A stretch of 64,000 bases of DNA from contig JAMOWA010000057.1 in NCBI GenBank assembly GCA_027061805.1, positions 31,830-95,829 of the forward strand, given 5' to 3'. Position numbers and translations under genes: made by a program. Below the pieces are notes generated by a model. The model made no database searches, was not told the origin of the DNA, and saw nothing but the letters and a program-made list of their open reading frames with translations. Origin of the DNA: Thermoanaerobaculia bacterium (GTDB lineage: Bacteria; Acidobacteriota; Thermoanaerobaculia; Thermoanaerobaculales; Sulfomarinibacteraceae). Shown in pieces: positions 26,908 through 37,703 of the stretch (position 1 is its first letter; the number at the start of each line of letters is the position of its first letter).

Positions 26908-27185
26908 GCGACCTGGTCATGCTGCTGACCGTCTTCGTTCTGGCCATCTTCGTGGGATTCGAGGTCATCACGAAGGTGCCGCCCACACTCCACACGCCCC
27001 TCATGTCGGGCTCCAACGCCATCTCCGGCATCACCATCCTCGGTGCACTGGTGCTCGCCGGGGCCCTCGGCGAGGCCCCCCTGGCCAAGATCCTGGCCAC
27101 GGTGGCCGTGGCCTTCGCCACCATCAACGTGGTGGGCGGGTTCCTGGTGACCCACCGCATGCTGATGATGTTCAAGCGGAAGTGA
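26904..27185 (+). CDS. NAD(P) transhydrogenase alpha subunit, membrane part
   Basis: A 93-residue inner-membrane protein with three hydrophobic segments, the small alpha-2 chain that joins the soluble and beta subunits. VITKVPPTLHTPLMSGSNAISGI (~22-44) is the conserved loop; I show only its family pattern. ATG overlaps the pntA stop (ATGA). Start and length are normal for split transhydrogenases. Confidence 0.95.
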   Translation: MSDLVMLLTVFVLAIFVGFEVITKVPPTLHTPLMSGSNAISGITILGALVLAGALGEAPLAKILATVAVAFATINVVGGFLVTHRMLMMFKRK

Positions 27186-27195
27186 GGACCGTGAC

Positions 27196-28746
<1,551 letters not shown>

Positions 28747-28770
28747 ACCCGGCGCATCGTGACGACCCGC

Positions 28771-28792
28771 GGCGGGGCCTCCGGGCCCCGCC
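28771..28792 (+). terminator. Hairpin after pntB
   Basis: GGCGGGGCC-TCCG-GGCCCCGCC, 24 bases after the stop. It is followed by GTCTCGCG rather than a U-tract. Confidence 0.55.
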
Positions 28793-28948
28793 GTCTCGCG
28801 TCATGCGACACCGGCCGCTCCAAGACGGGGCCATTCGAGGTGATCTCCCGCACAGACTCCTGCAGGATCCGAGGTACCATGGAGATACACATCGGACCGG
28901 GTCAGCGCGTTCGTGTGCCGGCACCGGTCCCCTATCGGGAGTACTGTC

Positions 28949-31363
28949 ATGACCCGCAAGATCGAACGCCGTCCCCACGCGGAGCCGGGACCAGGCTGCC
29001 GCCGCGCCAACCACGTCGTGTGGATCACCCTCGGAATTCTTCTGCTCATGGGAGGAGCATCCCTCCTTGCTGCCAGTGGGCTCCAGGGAACCCTCGAGGG
29101 CACCCTCACGCTGGTCTGGGGTGATGGAAGACCGGGTGAGGCTCCTCTCGAGGGGCCGGTCCCCTGGCTCACCGACGCCTCCGGGACCTCGGTGGAGCTC
29201 CGGATACCCCGGGACATCGCCCGGGCGGCCGGGGGCCTGCTCGAGCTCAACGGGCGACGGCTCAGAGTGGAGGGCGCCTGGCTCACGGTACCGGCTGTGA
29301 TCAGTGCCACCGGCGTGCTGGCAGTGACGGCCATCAGGCCCCTCGAAGAGACGGCTCCCGGAACCGTCGCCGCCGTCAGCGGGTCCCAGCCGTGGGTCTC
29401 CGTCATGTGCAAGTTCTCGGATGTGGCCGCAGAGCCCAAGGACCTTGCCTACTTCCAGAACATGTTCTCCGGGACCGCCCCCGGACTGGATCACTACTGG
29501 CGGGAGCTTTCCTATGGCAACGTGAACGTGGTGGGCAGTACCGCACGGGGTTGGTACACGCTCCCGCAACCTCATTCCTACTACGTGGACGCCTCGGGCA
29601 ACGCCGACCTGGACAGGCTCTTCAACGACTGCACGGCCGTGGCCGACGCCGACATCTACTACCCCGGTTTCGTCGGGATCAACCTGATGTTCAACGACGA
29701 CATCGGCCCCTACGCCTGGGGAGGGAGCCGCCACGCGAACCTGGACGGCTCCAGCAGGATCTGGAGGGTCACCTGGGAACCCCCGTGGGGCTACGGCAAC
29801 GTCTGTGTGATGGACCACGAGATGGGCCACGGTTTCGGCCTTCCCCACTCCCACCACTCGGCCACCTACGACAACACCTGGGACGTGATGAGTGACACCT
29901 GGTCCTACACCTCGTCCGATCCCACCTACGGCCGGGTGGGCCAGCACACGATCATGTACCACAAGGACAGTCGCCTCGGGTGGCTCCGGCCTCCGGAGAA
30001 GGTGACGGTGAGCTCCGGGGAGTCCACCACCGTTCGCCTGGAGAGGAGCGCCACGCCCACGGAGCCGGGACCGAAGATGGTCAGCATCCCCATCGCCGGC
30101 TCGACGACCAACTTCTACACCGTGGAGGCCCGGAAGAGGGTCGGTTACGACGTGGGAACCCCGGGCGAGGCGGTCATCATCCACAAGGTCGACACGACCC
30201 AGATGATTCCCGCGACGGTCCAGGGAACCAACGGTGCGGCAGGGGCCATGTGGACCCCCGGCGAGGTCTTCCGGGACACCACCAACAACATCGGGATCGC
30301 CGTGACGGGATCCGACGACACGGGCTTCACGGTGGCCGTGGCGTCGGGTTCCGCCATGGCGGCCTCCTACCCGGCCATGGACGCCCATGCCGGCACGGGA
30401 ACGAGCTCCAACACGAACGGTGTCCTCGAACCCGGTGAGACGGTCCTGTTCGAGCCGTCGTGGACCAACGCCTCCACGAGCTCCGTGAGCCCCAACGGAA
30501 CGCTCGGGTCGTTCACCGGACCGGGCGGAGCCACCTACTCACGCCCCGATGCGGCGGCCTCATACGGCACCGTGGACTCCGCCGCCACGGCCAGTTGCAC
30601 GGACACGGGAAACTGCTACACCCTGGCGGTCTCCAACCCCACGTCACGGCCTGCCCAGCACTGGGACGCGACGGTGACCGAGACCCTCAGCTCCGGTGCC
30701 ACCACGACGTGGACGATCCACATCGGATCGAGCTTCGACGATGTGCCACCGGGACAATGGGCCTACCCCTTCATCGAGGCCCTCTTCCACTCCGGTGTCA
30801 CGGCCGGTTGTGGCGCCGCCGACTACTGTCCGGGTACCAGTGTCACACGGTGGCAGATGGCCGTGTTCCTCGGAGCGGCCCTCACCGGAAGCTCCGTTCC
30901 GGTGAGTGGGACGGTGGAGGGTCTGGGCAACTACAACTGTGTCGCGGGCGGAACCTCGGTGTTTGCCGATGTCCCGCCGGATGACCCGGGTTGTCCCTCC
31001 ATCCACTACATCGCTGCCCGCGCCATCACGGCGGGGTGTGGCGGCGGCAACTTCTGCCCCTCGGACGACGTGACCCGCTGGGAGATGGGGGTGTTCCTGG
31101 CCACCGCCATGGCGGGCACCACGGTGCCCACCTCCGGAACCGTCGCGGGACTCGGATCGTACAGCTGTGTCGCTGGAGGAACTTCTCTCTACTCGGACAT
31201 TTCTCCCACCGACGCGGGGTGCCGCTTCATCCACTTCCTCGCCGCGAAGGGCGTCACGGCAGGGTGTGGCGGCGGCAACTACTGTCCGGACGATCAGCTC
31301 CTCCGCGACCAGATGGCCGTGTTCCTCACATCTGCCTTCGATCTGAAGCTGGCCGCGCCCTGA
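28949..31363 (+). CDS. Secreted metzincin-type metalloprotease with SLH repeats
   Basis: 804 residues. One N-terminal hydrophobic segment (~26-45) acts as a signal or anchor. The protease domain carries HEMGHGFGLPH (His290, Glu291, His294, His300), a full HExxHxxGxxH zinc site, with a downstream WDVMSD Met-turn, as in M6-like peptidases. After a beta-rich region, residues ~595-800 hold three S-layer-homology repeats. Each has an unusual TAGCGxxxxCP loop, and the linkers are Cys-rich, suggesting disulfide-bonded SLH units that dock the enzyme at the cell surface. ATG 28949 has a GGGAG site; upstream in-frame codons lack one. Confidence 0.9.
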   Translation: MTRKIERRPHAEPGPGCRRANHVVWITLGILLLMGGASLLAASGLQGTLEGTLTLVWGDGRPGEAPLEGPVPWLTDASGTSVELRIPRDIARAAGGLLELNGRRLRVEGAWLTVPAVISATGVLAVTAIRPLEETAPGTVAAVSGSQPWVSVMCKFSDVAAEPKDLAYFQNMFSGTAPGLDHYWRELSYGNVNVVGSTARGWYTLPQPHSYYVDASGNADLDRLFNDCTAVADADIYYPGFVGINLMFNDDIGPYAWGGSRHANLDGSSRIWRVTWEPPWGYGNVCVMDHEMGHGFGLPHSHHSATYDNTWDVMSDTWSYTSSDPTYGRVGQHTIMYHKDSRLGWLRPPEKVTVSSGESTTVRLERSATPTEPGPKMVSIPIAGSTTNFYTVEARKRVGYDVGTPGEAVIIHKVDTTQMIPATVQGTNGAAGAMWTPGEVFRDTTNNIGIAVTGSDDTGFTVAVASGSAMAASYPAMDAHAGTGTSSNTNGVLEPGETVLFEPSWTNASTSSVSPNGTLGSFTGPGGATYSRPDAAASYGTVDSAATASCTDTGNCYTLAVSNPTSRPAQHWDATVTETLSSGATTTWTIHIGSSFDDVPPGQWAYPFIEALFHSGVTAGCGAADYCPGTSVTRWQMAVFLGAALTGSSVPVSGTVEGLGNYNCVAGGTSVFADVPPDDPGCPSIHYIAARAITAGCGGGNFCPSDDVTRWEMGVFLATAMAGTTVPTSGTVAGLGSYSCVAGGTSLYSDISPTDAGCRFIHFLAAKGVTAGCGGGNYCPDDQLLRDQMAVFLTSAFDLKLAAP

Positions 31364-31580
31364 CCCGCATGATTCATGATGCTTCGACTGCGCCACGCGA
31401 TCCGTCGTTGCTGGCAGCGTCTTCTCGGCTCGGTCGTTCGAGGTGCGGCAGGCACTCCTTCGCTCCCTTGCCTTGTGAGAACACCACCAGCAACGGCGTC
31501 TCGCACCGCTCGCCACGAACCCTCCCGAACACTCCAGGTGAGAGCATCGATCGGCGTGGCGTGAAATCCCGACCCCTCGG

Positions 31581-31609
31581 TTGACACCCCGGCCATGTGC
31601 CGGAAGAAT
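31581..31609 (+). promoter_or_regulatory. Promoter of the polyprenyl glycosylphosphotransferase gene
   Basis: TTGACA (31581-31586), 17 bp, AAGAAT (31604-31609). The predicted start of transcription is a few bases before ATG 31619. The 255-base gap 31364-31618 otherwise holds no gene. Confidence 0.7.
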
Positions 31610-31618
31610 GGGCGGCAC

Positions 31619-32968
31619 ATGTTCGGCCCGACCTCCGCAAACCGTGGACACCGCCTGTTCCTGGCTGCCGCCGATGCCCTGGTCGTGGTGGGAGCCGGGA
31701 CCCTGGCTGCATGGATCCGCTTCCCCTCGCACCTGTTCAGCGACAGCATCCGCGAGATCGTGGCGCATCCCTGGTTCGTGATGAGTGCCATCGGCGCGGT
31801 CTGGGCGCTCTCCACCACCTTCGACCTCTACCGACCGGAGGTCTGGCCCACGCTGGACCGGCTCATGGTGCGCCTGGCGGCCCTTGCCGTGACGCTCCCC
31901 GTGGCCATCGCCCTCCTCGTGTACGCGGTCCCCCCCTGGCGGTTCGGCCGGGGGTTGCTGGTCCTCACGGTGCTGTTCACACTTGCGGGATCGGCCCTCG
32001 TCCGCATGCTCTGGAGGGCCCGGGCCGTGCACTGGGTCCCCAGACCTGCCGTGGTCATCGGTCACGGTCCCGTGGTGGAGTCCCTGTCGCAGGAGCTGGA
32101 GCACCATCCCGCTCCACCGTTCAGGATCGTGCGCCGGCTGGAGGAGCTCCCCGAGGACACGGACCCCGAATCGGTCCGGTCGGTCCTTGGAGGAGCGGAG
32201 CTCGTCATCGTGGCCCAGCTGGCGGACCCCGAGACGTGGGACCGCCTGGCGGCCCTGAACTTCTCGGGCACCACCGTGATCGACGCTCCGGGCGCGTTTG
32301 CCCGGCTCACGGGCAGGATCCCCATCCGCCAGGTGGACGCCCGCTGGTTCATCGCCTCGGGCGATTTCACGGCGGTGTCGACCTCGGCGTTCCACCACGT
32401 CCAGCGTTTCCTTGACCTGATCGGCGCCTCCCTCCTCCTTCTCCTTGCATCACCCGTCTTCACGGCCGCGGCCCTGGCCGTGCTCCTCACCAGCGGGCGA
32501 CCCATCCTGTACCGGCAGGAACGGCTCGGGAGATTCCGCCGTCCCTTCACTCTCTTCAAGCTCCGCACCATGGCGCGTGACGCCGAGAAGGACGGCCCCC
32601 GGTTCGCCGCGTCGAACGACTCCCGTGTCCTGCCGGTGGGGCGGTTCTGCCGCAGGTGGCGCATCGACGAGATCCCCCAGCTGCTCAATGTCATCAGAGG
32701 AGAGATGAGCCTCGTGGGACCCCGGCCGGAACGGCCCGAGGTGGCGTGTGAGCTGGAACGGCTGATTCCCTTCTATGCCTTCCGGTACTCGGTCCGGCCG
32801 GGCATCACGGGCTGGGCCCAGGTCAACCACAACTACTGCGTCTGGCCCGAGGACCATGCCCTGAAGCTTGAATACGATCTCTACTCACTCCGGCATCACG
32901 GCCCCGGGCTGTACGCCCTCGTCCTGCTCAGGACCCTCGGTGCCCTGGTCTTCCGGCCGGGGCGTTGA
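31619..32968 (+). CDS. Polyprenyl-phosphate glycosylphosphotransferase (WbaP/WcaJ-like)
   Basis: 449 residues that start extracellular polysaccharide or O-antigen units by moving a sugar phosphate to undecaprenyl phosphate. Four N-terminal helices (~10-130) and a CoA-binding-like fold (~135-245) precede a re-entrant membrane helix (~270-295) and the catalytic domain: RQERLGRFRRPFTLFKLRTM, RRWRIDEIPQLLNVIRGEMSLVGPRPE and PGITGWAQVN. ATG 31619 is chosen over 31595 because the latter lies inside the promoter. It stands alone: no glycosyltransferase or flippase genes follow. Confidence 0.93.
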   Translation: MFGPTSANRGHRLFLAAADALVVVGAGTLAAWIRFPSHLFSDSIREIVAHPWFVMSAIGAVWALSTTFDLYRPEVWPTLDRLMVRLAALAVTLPVAIALLVYAVPPWRFGRGLLVLTVLFTLAGSALVRMLWRARAVHWVPRPAVVIGHGPVVESLSQELEHHPAPPFRIVRRLEELPEDTDPESVRSVLGGAELVIVAQLADPETWDRLAALNFSGTTVIDAPGAFARLTGRIPIRQVDARWFIASGDFTAVSTSAFHHVQRFLDLIGASLLLLLASPVFTAAALAVLLTSGRPILYRQERLGRFRRPFTLFKLRTMARDAEKDGPRFAASNDSRVLPVGRFCRRWRIDEIPQLLNVIRGEMSLVGPRPERPEVACELERLIPFYAFRYSVRPGITGWAQVNHNYCVWPEDHALKLEYDLYSLRHHGPGLYALVLLRTLGALVFRPGR

Positions 32969-32993
32969 CCGGATTCCTTCAATCTGAAAGAAT
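32965..32993 (+). promoter_or_regulatory. Promoter and likely operator of the ArsR-type gene
   Basis: TTGACC (32965-32970), 17 bp, AAGAAT (32988-32993), 7 bases before ATG 33000, so the mRNA is leaderless. TTCA (32978-32981) and TGAA form an inverted pair around the -10, a likely self-binding site. Confidence 0.7.
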
Positions 32994-32999
32994 GAACAT

Positions 33000-33371
33000 A
33001 TGGATGCCAACGACACGCAACCTGAAGTCTGCTCCATCCACGAGATCGATCCGGACGCTGTCAAGCGGGTGCAGGAGCGCGCGCTCCCGGAACGAACCAT
33101 CGAGCGCCTGAGCCGTCTCTTCTCCGCACTGTCAGATCCCACACGCCTGAGGATCCTGCACGCACTGACGGTCACCAAGGAGCTCTGTGTGTGCGACCTG
33201 GCGGTGATCGCCAACCTGTCTGTCTCGGCAGTCTCGCACCAGCTTCGCCTTCTCAGGGACCGCGACCTCGTCCATGCGCGGAGGGACGGCCGCATGGTGT
33301 ACTACAGCCTCTCCGACGAACACGTCCGGCATCTCATCGACACCGGCGCCGTGCACGCCAACGAGCAGTAG
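33000..33371 (+). CDS. ArsR/SmtB-family metal-sensing repressor, CadC-like
   Basis: A 123-residue winged-helix repressor. The ELCVCDL motif (~61-67) places two Cys on the alpha-3 helix, and an N-terminal Cys (VCSIHEIDPDAVKRVQ) gives the third ligand, matching the CadC arrangement for Cd(II)/Pb(II)/Zn(II) rather than ArsR proper. The DNA helix is VSAVSHQLRLLRDRDLV. Metal binding would release DNA. No efflux pump is next to it, which is unusual; it may regulate itself or the upstream transferase. Confidence 0.88.
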   Translation: MDANDTQPEVCSIHEIDPDAVKRVQERALPERTIERLSRLFSALSDPTRLRILHALTVTKELCVCDLAVIANLSVSAVSHQLRLLRDRDLVHARRDGRMVYYSLSDEHVRHLIDTGAVHANEQ

Positions 33372-33504
33372 GGTTCCTACCGGGCGGGACCCCCGGGCGC
33401 CTTCACGGCCCCCCTGATCTGTGGGAGCGGAAGAAGGCACAACCTCGGGCGTGCTCGGTGACCCCGGACCCCGTTCTCGAACGCGACAGGACGGGATCCC
33501 GCCC

Positions 33505-36432
33505 CTACCAGGGCCGGGACCAGCGGGTCCCCGCCCCCGGGCCGTAGACCACCGCATTCACGAGGAGCCTCCGGGCCCCGAGGGTGACCCCCCGGAACGC
33601 CGGGTTCTCGAGGAAGAGCAGGACCTGGCCACGCCCGACGGACTCCCGCGTCAGCCAGGCGGTCCCCGACCACCGTCCCGCCGCCTCCGGCCAGAGCAGG
33701 CCCCCGAGGTGCATGCGCTCCGGTGACGCCAGCCGCACCACGGTGACGCCCGGCACATCGGTGACCAGCGCGAAGGGAGCGTTCACCAGGACCGGGAGCT
33801 CCTCACCGAGCCCCCACGTGAGGAAGGTGTCCGTGTCGAGCTCCGCCAGCAGGAAGGCCCCCCTCGGCCTGAACCTCCTGAGCCTCGCATCGGCTCGCTC
33901 CAGGTCCTCCTCGGGCACCTTCTTGAGCCCCGGGGCGAGCAACGGCCTCACCCAGTCCGCCAGGACCACGGGCTTCCCGAGCTCTCCACCCTGCCCGGGC
34001 GCGGCAAAGGCCTCGGCACCCGGGCCGATCACGGGAGACACGGCCAGGGGGTCCCCGCCCGATGGGCCGGCTTTCCGGCCTCCGCTCTTTCCGGGAACCC
34101 TGAGCCCGGCGCCGCGGAACCTGCCGGCGCGGTCGACCTCGATGGCCGACGGGCCGAACACCACGGGCGGGAAACGGTCCAGGGCCTGCCGGCGGAGCTT
34201 CACCCCGCACATCTTCGCCCCCTCGTCGGCCAGCATCTCCGCGCCGCTGCCCATGGCGATGAGGGTCCCCCCCTCCTCCACCCATCGCCGGAGCCGCTTC
34301 ATGGTGCCGGCACCGAGGGCTGCCCGGCAGGCCTTCACTCCTCCGAAGGATGGCGGCAGGATCAGGACGTTGTACCGCCTGAGGTCCACACGGGGAAGGC
34401 GCCCGGCCTCGATGGCGGAAAAACGCAGTCCCATCGCCTCGTCGAAGAGGTGCCAGACGGCCCCGTAGTCCGACGGCGAGACCGGCATGCCCGTGACCAC
34501 CGCCACCCGCGGCTCCACGAGCGTGACGAAGTGGCGCCCCCCGAGATCGGGGCCCGACTCCGAGGCCGAGGTGGACACTCCGACGAACTCCACGTGCCGG
34601 CGATGTGCCACCTGGGCAAGCAACGTCTCCACCTCCGGCAGGTTGCCCTCCCTGCGCACGAGGAGCGAGCCGGCCGGGAAGGAGCAGCCCTCCACGGTGA
34701 ACTCCCGGTCCGCCAGGCGGACCACGACATCCCCGGCCAGGAGATCCGCCGCGGCGAACACCGCCCGGTCGGGGGTTCCGTCGAGGATCCACCCGAAGGA
34801 GGCCTCCGCTTCCTCCACCCCGCCGGTGGGCTCCTCCGGTCCGGCGGGCCGCCACTCACCGGGGAGGGGTGTGGCGGACCACATGGCCTCGATCCCGAAG
34901 GCCAGCGGCAGCGACCATGCGGTCACCTCGTAGAGGCGCGAGCCCTTGCCCTTCTCCTGGTACTCACGCTCCTCCCTCAGGAACTCGTCGGACATGGGAA
35001 CGTGGGGATCCATGAGGGCGCGCACCAGGAAGCCTGCGGGCTGGTCCGTCCGGACGCGCCACGCGCCGGCCGGCAGCTCCGTGTCCTCCGGAGCACCGGA
35101 CACCGCATCCACCAGCCCCCGGACCGCCACCGGCGCCTCCAGGCGCTCCACCTCGATTCCCTGCTTCCGGAGGATCTCCACGAGACGGCGCACCCGGTCG
35201 GGATATCGCCGGGCCGGCAGGACCCAGGCCGCCACGCCCCGGCCGCCCTGCGCCGCCTCCCGGCGGATCCCGATCCAGGTCCGCAGCACCGCCTCGCGGT
35301 TCGCCGCCAGGGTTGCCAGGTTGGCCAGCGAGCTCGTGGCCTGGTGCTCCACGGCCTGCGCGAAGGTCCTCAGGGTCCCGCCCTCCTGCTGCACCACCGT
35401 TCCGGCGGTACGGGCCATCTCGTACAGAATCCCCACCGCCCCCAGGTACGAGCCCCACGAGGATCCGTACCCGGGGAAGAACTCCTCGTTCCACTCCGCC
35501 CGGTAGTACGGAAAGCCCCACCGGTCCAGGGCCCGGGCCTGGTCCGCGGAGAAACGCCCGGCCCAGGGCCTGAGCTTCGGCGATTTCCACGGGTTGAAGG
35601 GGTGCCTCGCCGGAGAGAAGAGGTAGGTGTCGTGGGCGCCCATCTCGTGGCTGTCCACCACGAGCTGCGGCGCCCAGGAGGCGATCATCACCGAACGCCG
35701 GCTCTCCGGCTGGACCATGGTGAACCAGTCCCTGTTGAGGTCGAACAGGTAGTGGTTTCCCCGTCCCCACGGCCAGACGGCCGTGTGCGAGAGGTCGTCG
35801 GTGTCGGGGTTGGGCACCTTGTGGGCGAAGGAGGCCGTCTGGGCGAGGTACCGCTCGCGCCCGTCGGGGTTCTCGCAGGGGTCCACCAGAACCAGGAGCT
35901 CGCGGCGCAGCATCCTGGCCGTCTCGTCCTCCCCGGCCACCAGCCGGTAGATCACGGCCACGGCGGCATCCGGGCTGGACAGCTCGTCCCCGTGGATGCC
36001 ATAGGCGAGCCAGGCGACGGCCCGTGCGCCGGAAAGCAGGGCGGCCTCCTCCTCCGGGGACCGTCCCCTGGGGTCGGCCAGCCGGGCGTGTTCCTCCCGG
36101 AAGGCCTCCAGGCCGGAGATCACGCCGGGCTCGCCGATGGCCACCGCCACCAGGCGCCTCCCCTCGTGGGAGGTGGCGTAGTCCAGGATCCTCATCCGGG
36201 GCGATGCCTCGGCGAGTGCCTCCAGGTACGCCAGGATCTCCCCGTGGTGCAGGGGACGGGCACCCGGCTCGAAACCGAAGAACGCCTCCGGGCTCGGCAG
36301 GGTGGAATCGTAGACCGCTCCGGGAAAGAGCTCCCCGAGATCCACGCCATCCGGCGTGGCCGCGGATCCCGCCACCGCCACCGTGGCCATCGTCACCGTG
36401 ATCAGAATGCAGCGAAGTCCCCGAATATCCAT
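33505..36432 (-). CDS. Secreted M14-family zinc carboxypeptidase
   Basis: 975 residues with a signal peptide (~1-24). The M14 domain (~50-380) has the first zinc pair in YGIHGDELSS (H-x2-E), NPDGRERY, the third zinc ligand in VDSHEMGAHDTYLF, and DLNRDWF for substrate carboxylate. Residues ~400-975 form a long C-terminal region with a type-1-glutamine-amidotransferase-like fold (ILPPSFGGVKACR, VEEGGTLIAMG), common in large exported M14 proteins. Probably digests peptides in the periplasm or outside. GGGGGAGG precedes ATG 36432; TATGAT (36466-36461) is a -10 candidate. Convergent with the CadC-like gene. Confidence 0.9.
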   Translation of the reverse strand: MDIRGLRCILITVTMATVAVAGSAATPDGVDLGELFPGAVYDSTLPSPEAFFGFEPGARPLHHGEILAYLEALAEASPRMRILDYATSHEGRRLVAVAIGEPGVISGLEAFREEHARLADPRGRSPEEEAALLSGARAVAWLAYGIHGDELSSPDAAVAVIYRLVAGEDETARMLRRELLVLVDPCENPDGRERYLAQTASFAHKVPNPDTDDLSHTAVWPWGRGNHYLFDLNRDWFTMVQPESRRSVMIASWAPQLVVDSHEMGAHDTYLFSPARHPFNPWKSPKLRPWAGRFSADQARALDRWGFPYYRAEWNEEFFPGYGSSWGSYLGAVGILYEMARTAGTVVQQEGGTLRTFAQAVEHQATSSLANLATLAANREAVLRTWIGIRREAAQGGRGVAAWVLPARRYPDRVRRLVEILRKQGIEVERLEAPVAVRGLVDAVSGAPEDTELPAGAWRVRTDQPAGFLVRALMDPHVPMSDEFLREEREYQEKGKGSRLYEVTAWSLPLAFGIEAMWSATPLPGEWRPAGPEEPTGGVEEAEASFGWILDGTPDRAVFAAADLLAGDVVVRLADREFTVEGCSFPAGSLLVRREGNLPEVETLLAQVAHRRHVEFVGVSTSASESGPDLGGRHFVTLVEPRVAVVTGMPVSPSDYGAVWHLFDEAMGLRFSAIEAGRLPRVDLRRYNVLILPPSFGGVKACRAALGAGTMKRLRRWVEEGGTLIAMGSGAEMLADEGAKMCGVKLRRQALDRFPPVVFGPSAIEVDRAGRFRGAGLRVPGKSGGRKAGPSGGDPLAVSPVIGPGAEAFAAPGQGGELGKPVVLADWVRPLLAPGLKKVPEEDLERADARLRRFRPRGAFLLAELDTDTFLTWGLGEELPVLVNAPFALVTDVPGVTVVRLASPERMHLGGLLWPEAAGRWSGTAWLTRESVGRGQVLLFLENPAFRGVTLGARRLLVNAVVYGPGAGTRWSRPW

Positions 36433-36521
36433 GGATCCTCCCCCGTGACGCACACTCCCCATCATACCCGTGCGCTCCTCGCGCCACCCCGGCTGGGGCC
36501 GGGGAGGAGCGTGCCACGCCC

Positions 36522-36577
36522 GGTCCGGGGACAGGGACGGGATCGGTGCCAGGGCCGTGGTCGGGACCACGGACAGG
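36522..36577 (+). repeat. Small patch of GGNCAN hexamers
   Basis: GGGGACAGGGACGGGATC... resembles the arrays at 13318-15075. It lies in the 194-base gap between the M14 gene and exbD. Confidence 0.45.
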
Positions 36578-36626
36578 CGGTGGCGCCGGGTGTGAACGGT
36601 GGTGCGTGCCCGTTCCCCGGCGGAGC

Positions 36627-37052
36627 TCAGTTCTGCCGTTGCGGCTTCACGGCGGACATCTGGATGGACCTGGCCCCGGCGGCGCGGGCCAGGTCGAGGA
36701 CGTGGACCACCACGCCGTAGTCGGCCCCCTGGTCTCCCTTGAGGATCACCGCCCCATCCTTTGCGCCCTTCACGATCCTGTCGATCTCCGTCTCCAGCCG
36801 CGCCTCGGGGATCTCGCGGTCGTCAACCCACACGCTGCCGTCGGCGGCGATGGTGATCACCGGCGGTTTCCGCTCACGCCCCTGGCCCACCTCCTCCGCT
36901 GTCCTCGCCTCCGGGAGCTTGAGCTTGAGGCGCTGGTCGGTGACGAACTGGGTGGTCACCGAGTAGAAGATCAGCAGGAGGAAGACCACGTCGATGAGCG
37001 GAGACATCTGGATCTCCGGTTTCCGTCGCGTTCCCAGCCTGGCCAGATGCAT
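36627..37052 (-). CDS. exbD: ExbD/TolR-type proton-channel subunit
   Basis: 141 residues: short cytoplasmic N-terminus, one membrane helix with the essential Asp (SPLIDVVFLLLIFYSVTTQF, ~17-36) and a periplasmic domain (VWVDDREIP, VILKGDQGADYGVVV). Works with ExbB to power TonB. Its ATG shares a base with the ExbB stop (TGATG), so translation is coupled. Confidence 0.93.
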   Translation of the reverse strand: MHLARLGTRRKPEIQMSPLIDVVFLLLIFYSVTTQFVTDQRLKLKLPEARTAEEVGQGRERKPPVITIAADGSVWVDDREIPEARLETEIDRIVKGAKDGAVILKGDQGADYGVVVHVLDLARAAGARSIQMSAVKPQRQN

Positions 37053-37684
37053 CAGTCGGTCTCCCCGCCTTCGGGCACCGTGGGCCGGCGGCGCACGAGG
37101 TGCATGAAGTCCAGCAACCGGGCCTCGATCTCCGCCAGGATGCCCTCGGCCCGGCTCTCCAGGTAGGCATGGATGAACAGCACGGGAATGGCGATGATGA
37201 GGCCCGTGGCCGTGGTCACCAGGGCCTCGGCGATGCCCAGTGACAGCTTCTCCGCGATCTGGGTGCCCGAGGAGGCCACGGCCGCGAAGATCTTCATCAT
37301 GCCCAGCACCGTCCCCAGCAGGCCCAGCAGCGGGGCGCCCGAGGCGATGGTGGCCAGCGCGGGAAGGCCGCGCTCGAGGCTCCTGAGCTGCCTCCGGCCC
37401 ACGTCCTCGAGCACCTCGCGGAGCTCGTCGTACGGCGCCGACCGGTTCTCCACCAGCGTGGTCACCAGCTCGGTGAAGGGTCCGGGGTGACGCCGGCAGT
37501 ACTCCTGGACGTGCTCGTGGTCCCTCTGGGCCAGCAGCTGGGTGAGCGTGTTCACCTGGGTCTCATTCACGAAGCTGGACGGCCGGAGGACCCAGAGGCG
37601 CTCCAGGATGATGGCAACCGCCACCAGCGAGAGGAACGCCAGGGGGATCATCACCGGTCCGCCTGAAACAAGAATATCGATCAT
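37052..37684 (-). CDS. exbB: ExbB/TolQ/MotA-type proton-channel subunit
   Basis: 210 residues with three membrane helices. The conserved second-half signature is SGAPLLGLLGTVLGMMKIF (~118-136) and SLGIAEALVTTATGLIIAIP (~148-167), which line the proton path. Start ATG 37684 with a GGGGAAGG site. Middle gene of a tonB-exbB-exbD operon, 19 bases after the TonB stop. Confidence 0.94.
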   Translation of the reverse strand: MIDILVSGGPVMIPLAFLSLVAVAIILERLWVLRPSSFVNETQVNTLTQLLAQRDHEHVQEYCRRHPGPFTELVTTLVENRSAPYDELREVLEDVGRRQLRSLERGLPALATIASGAPLLGLLGTVLGMMKIFAAVASSGTQIAEKLSLGIAEALVTTATGLIIAIPVLFIHAYLESRAEGILAEIEARLLDFMHLVRRRPTVPEGGETD

Positions 37685-37703
37685 CTGCCTTCCCCAGTCT
37701 CCT

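Noticed and set aside
31376..31564. 62-residue frame in the gap before the glycosylphosphotransferase
   Set aside because: No ribosome site, no family, and it runs up to the promoter of the next gene.
33000..33371. Arsenic-resistance operon
   Set aside because: The repressor has the CadC-type cysteine layout and no arsenite pump, arsenate reductase or ArsM is adjacent.
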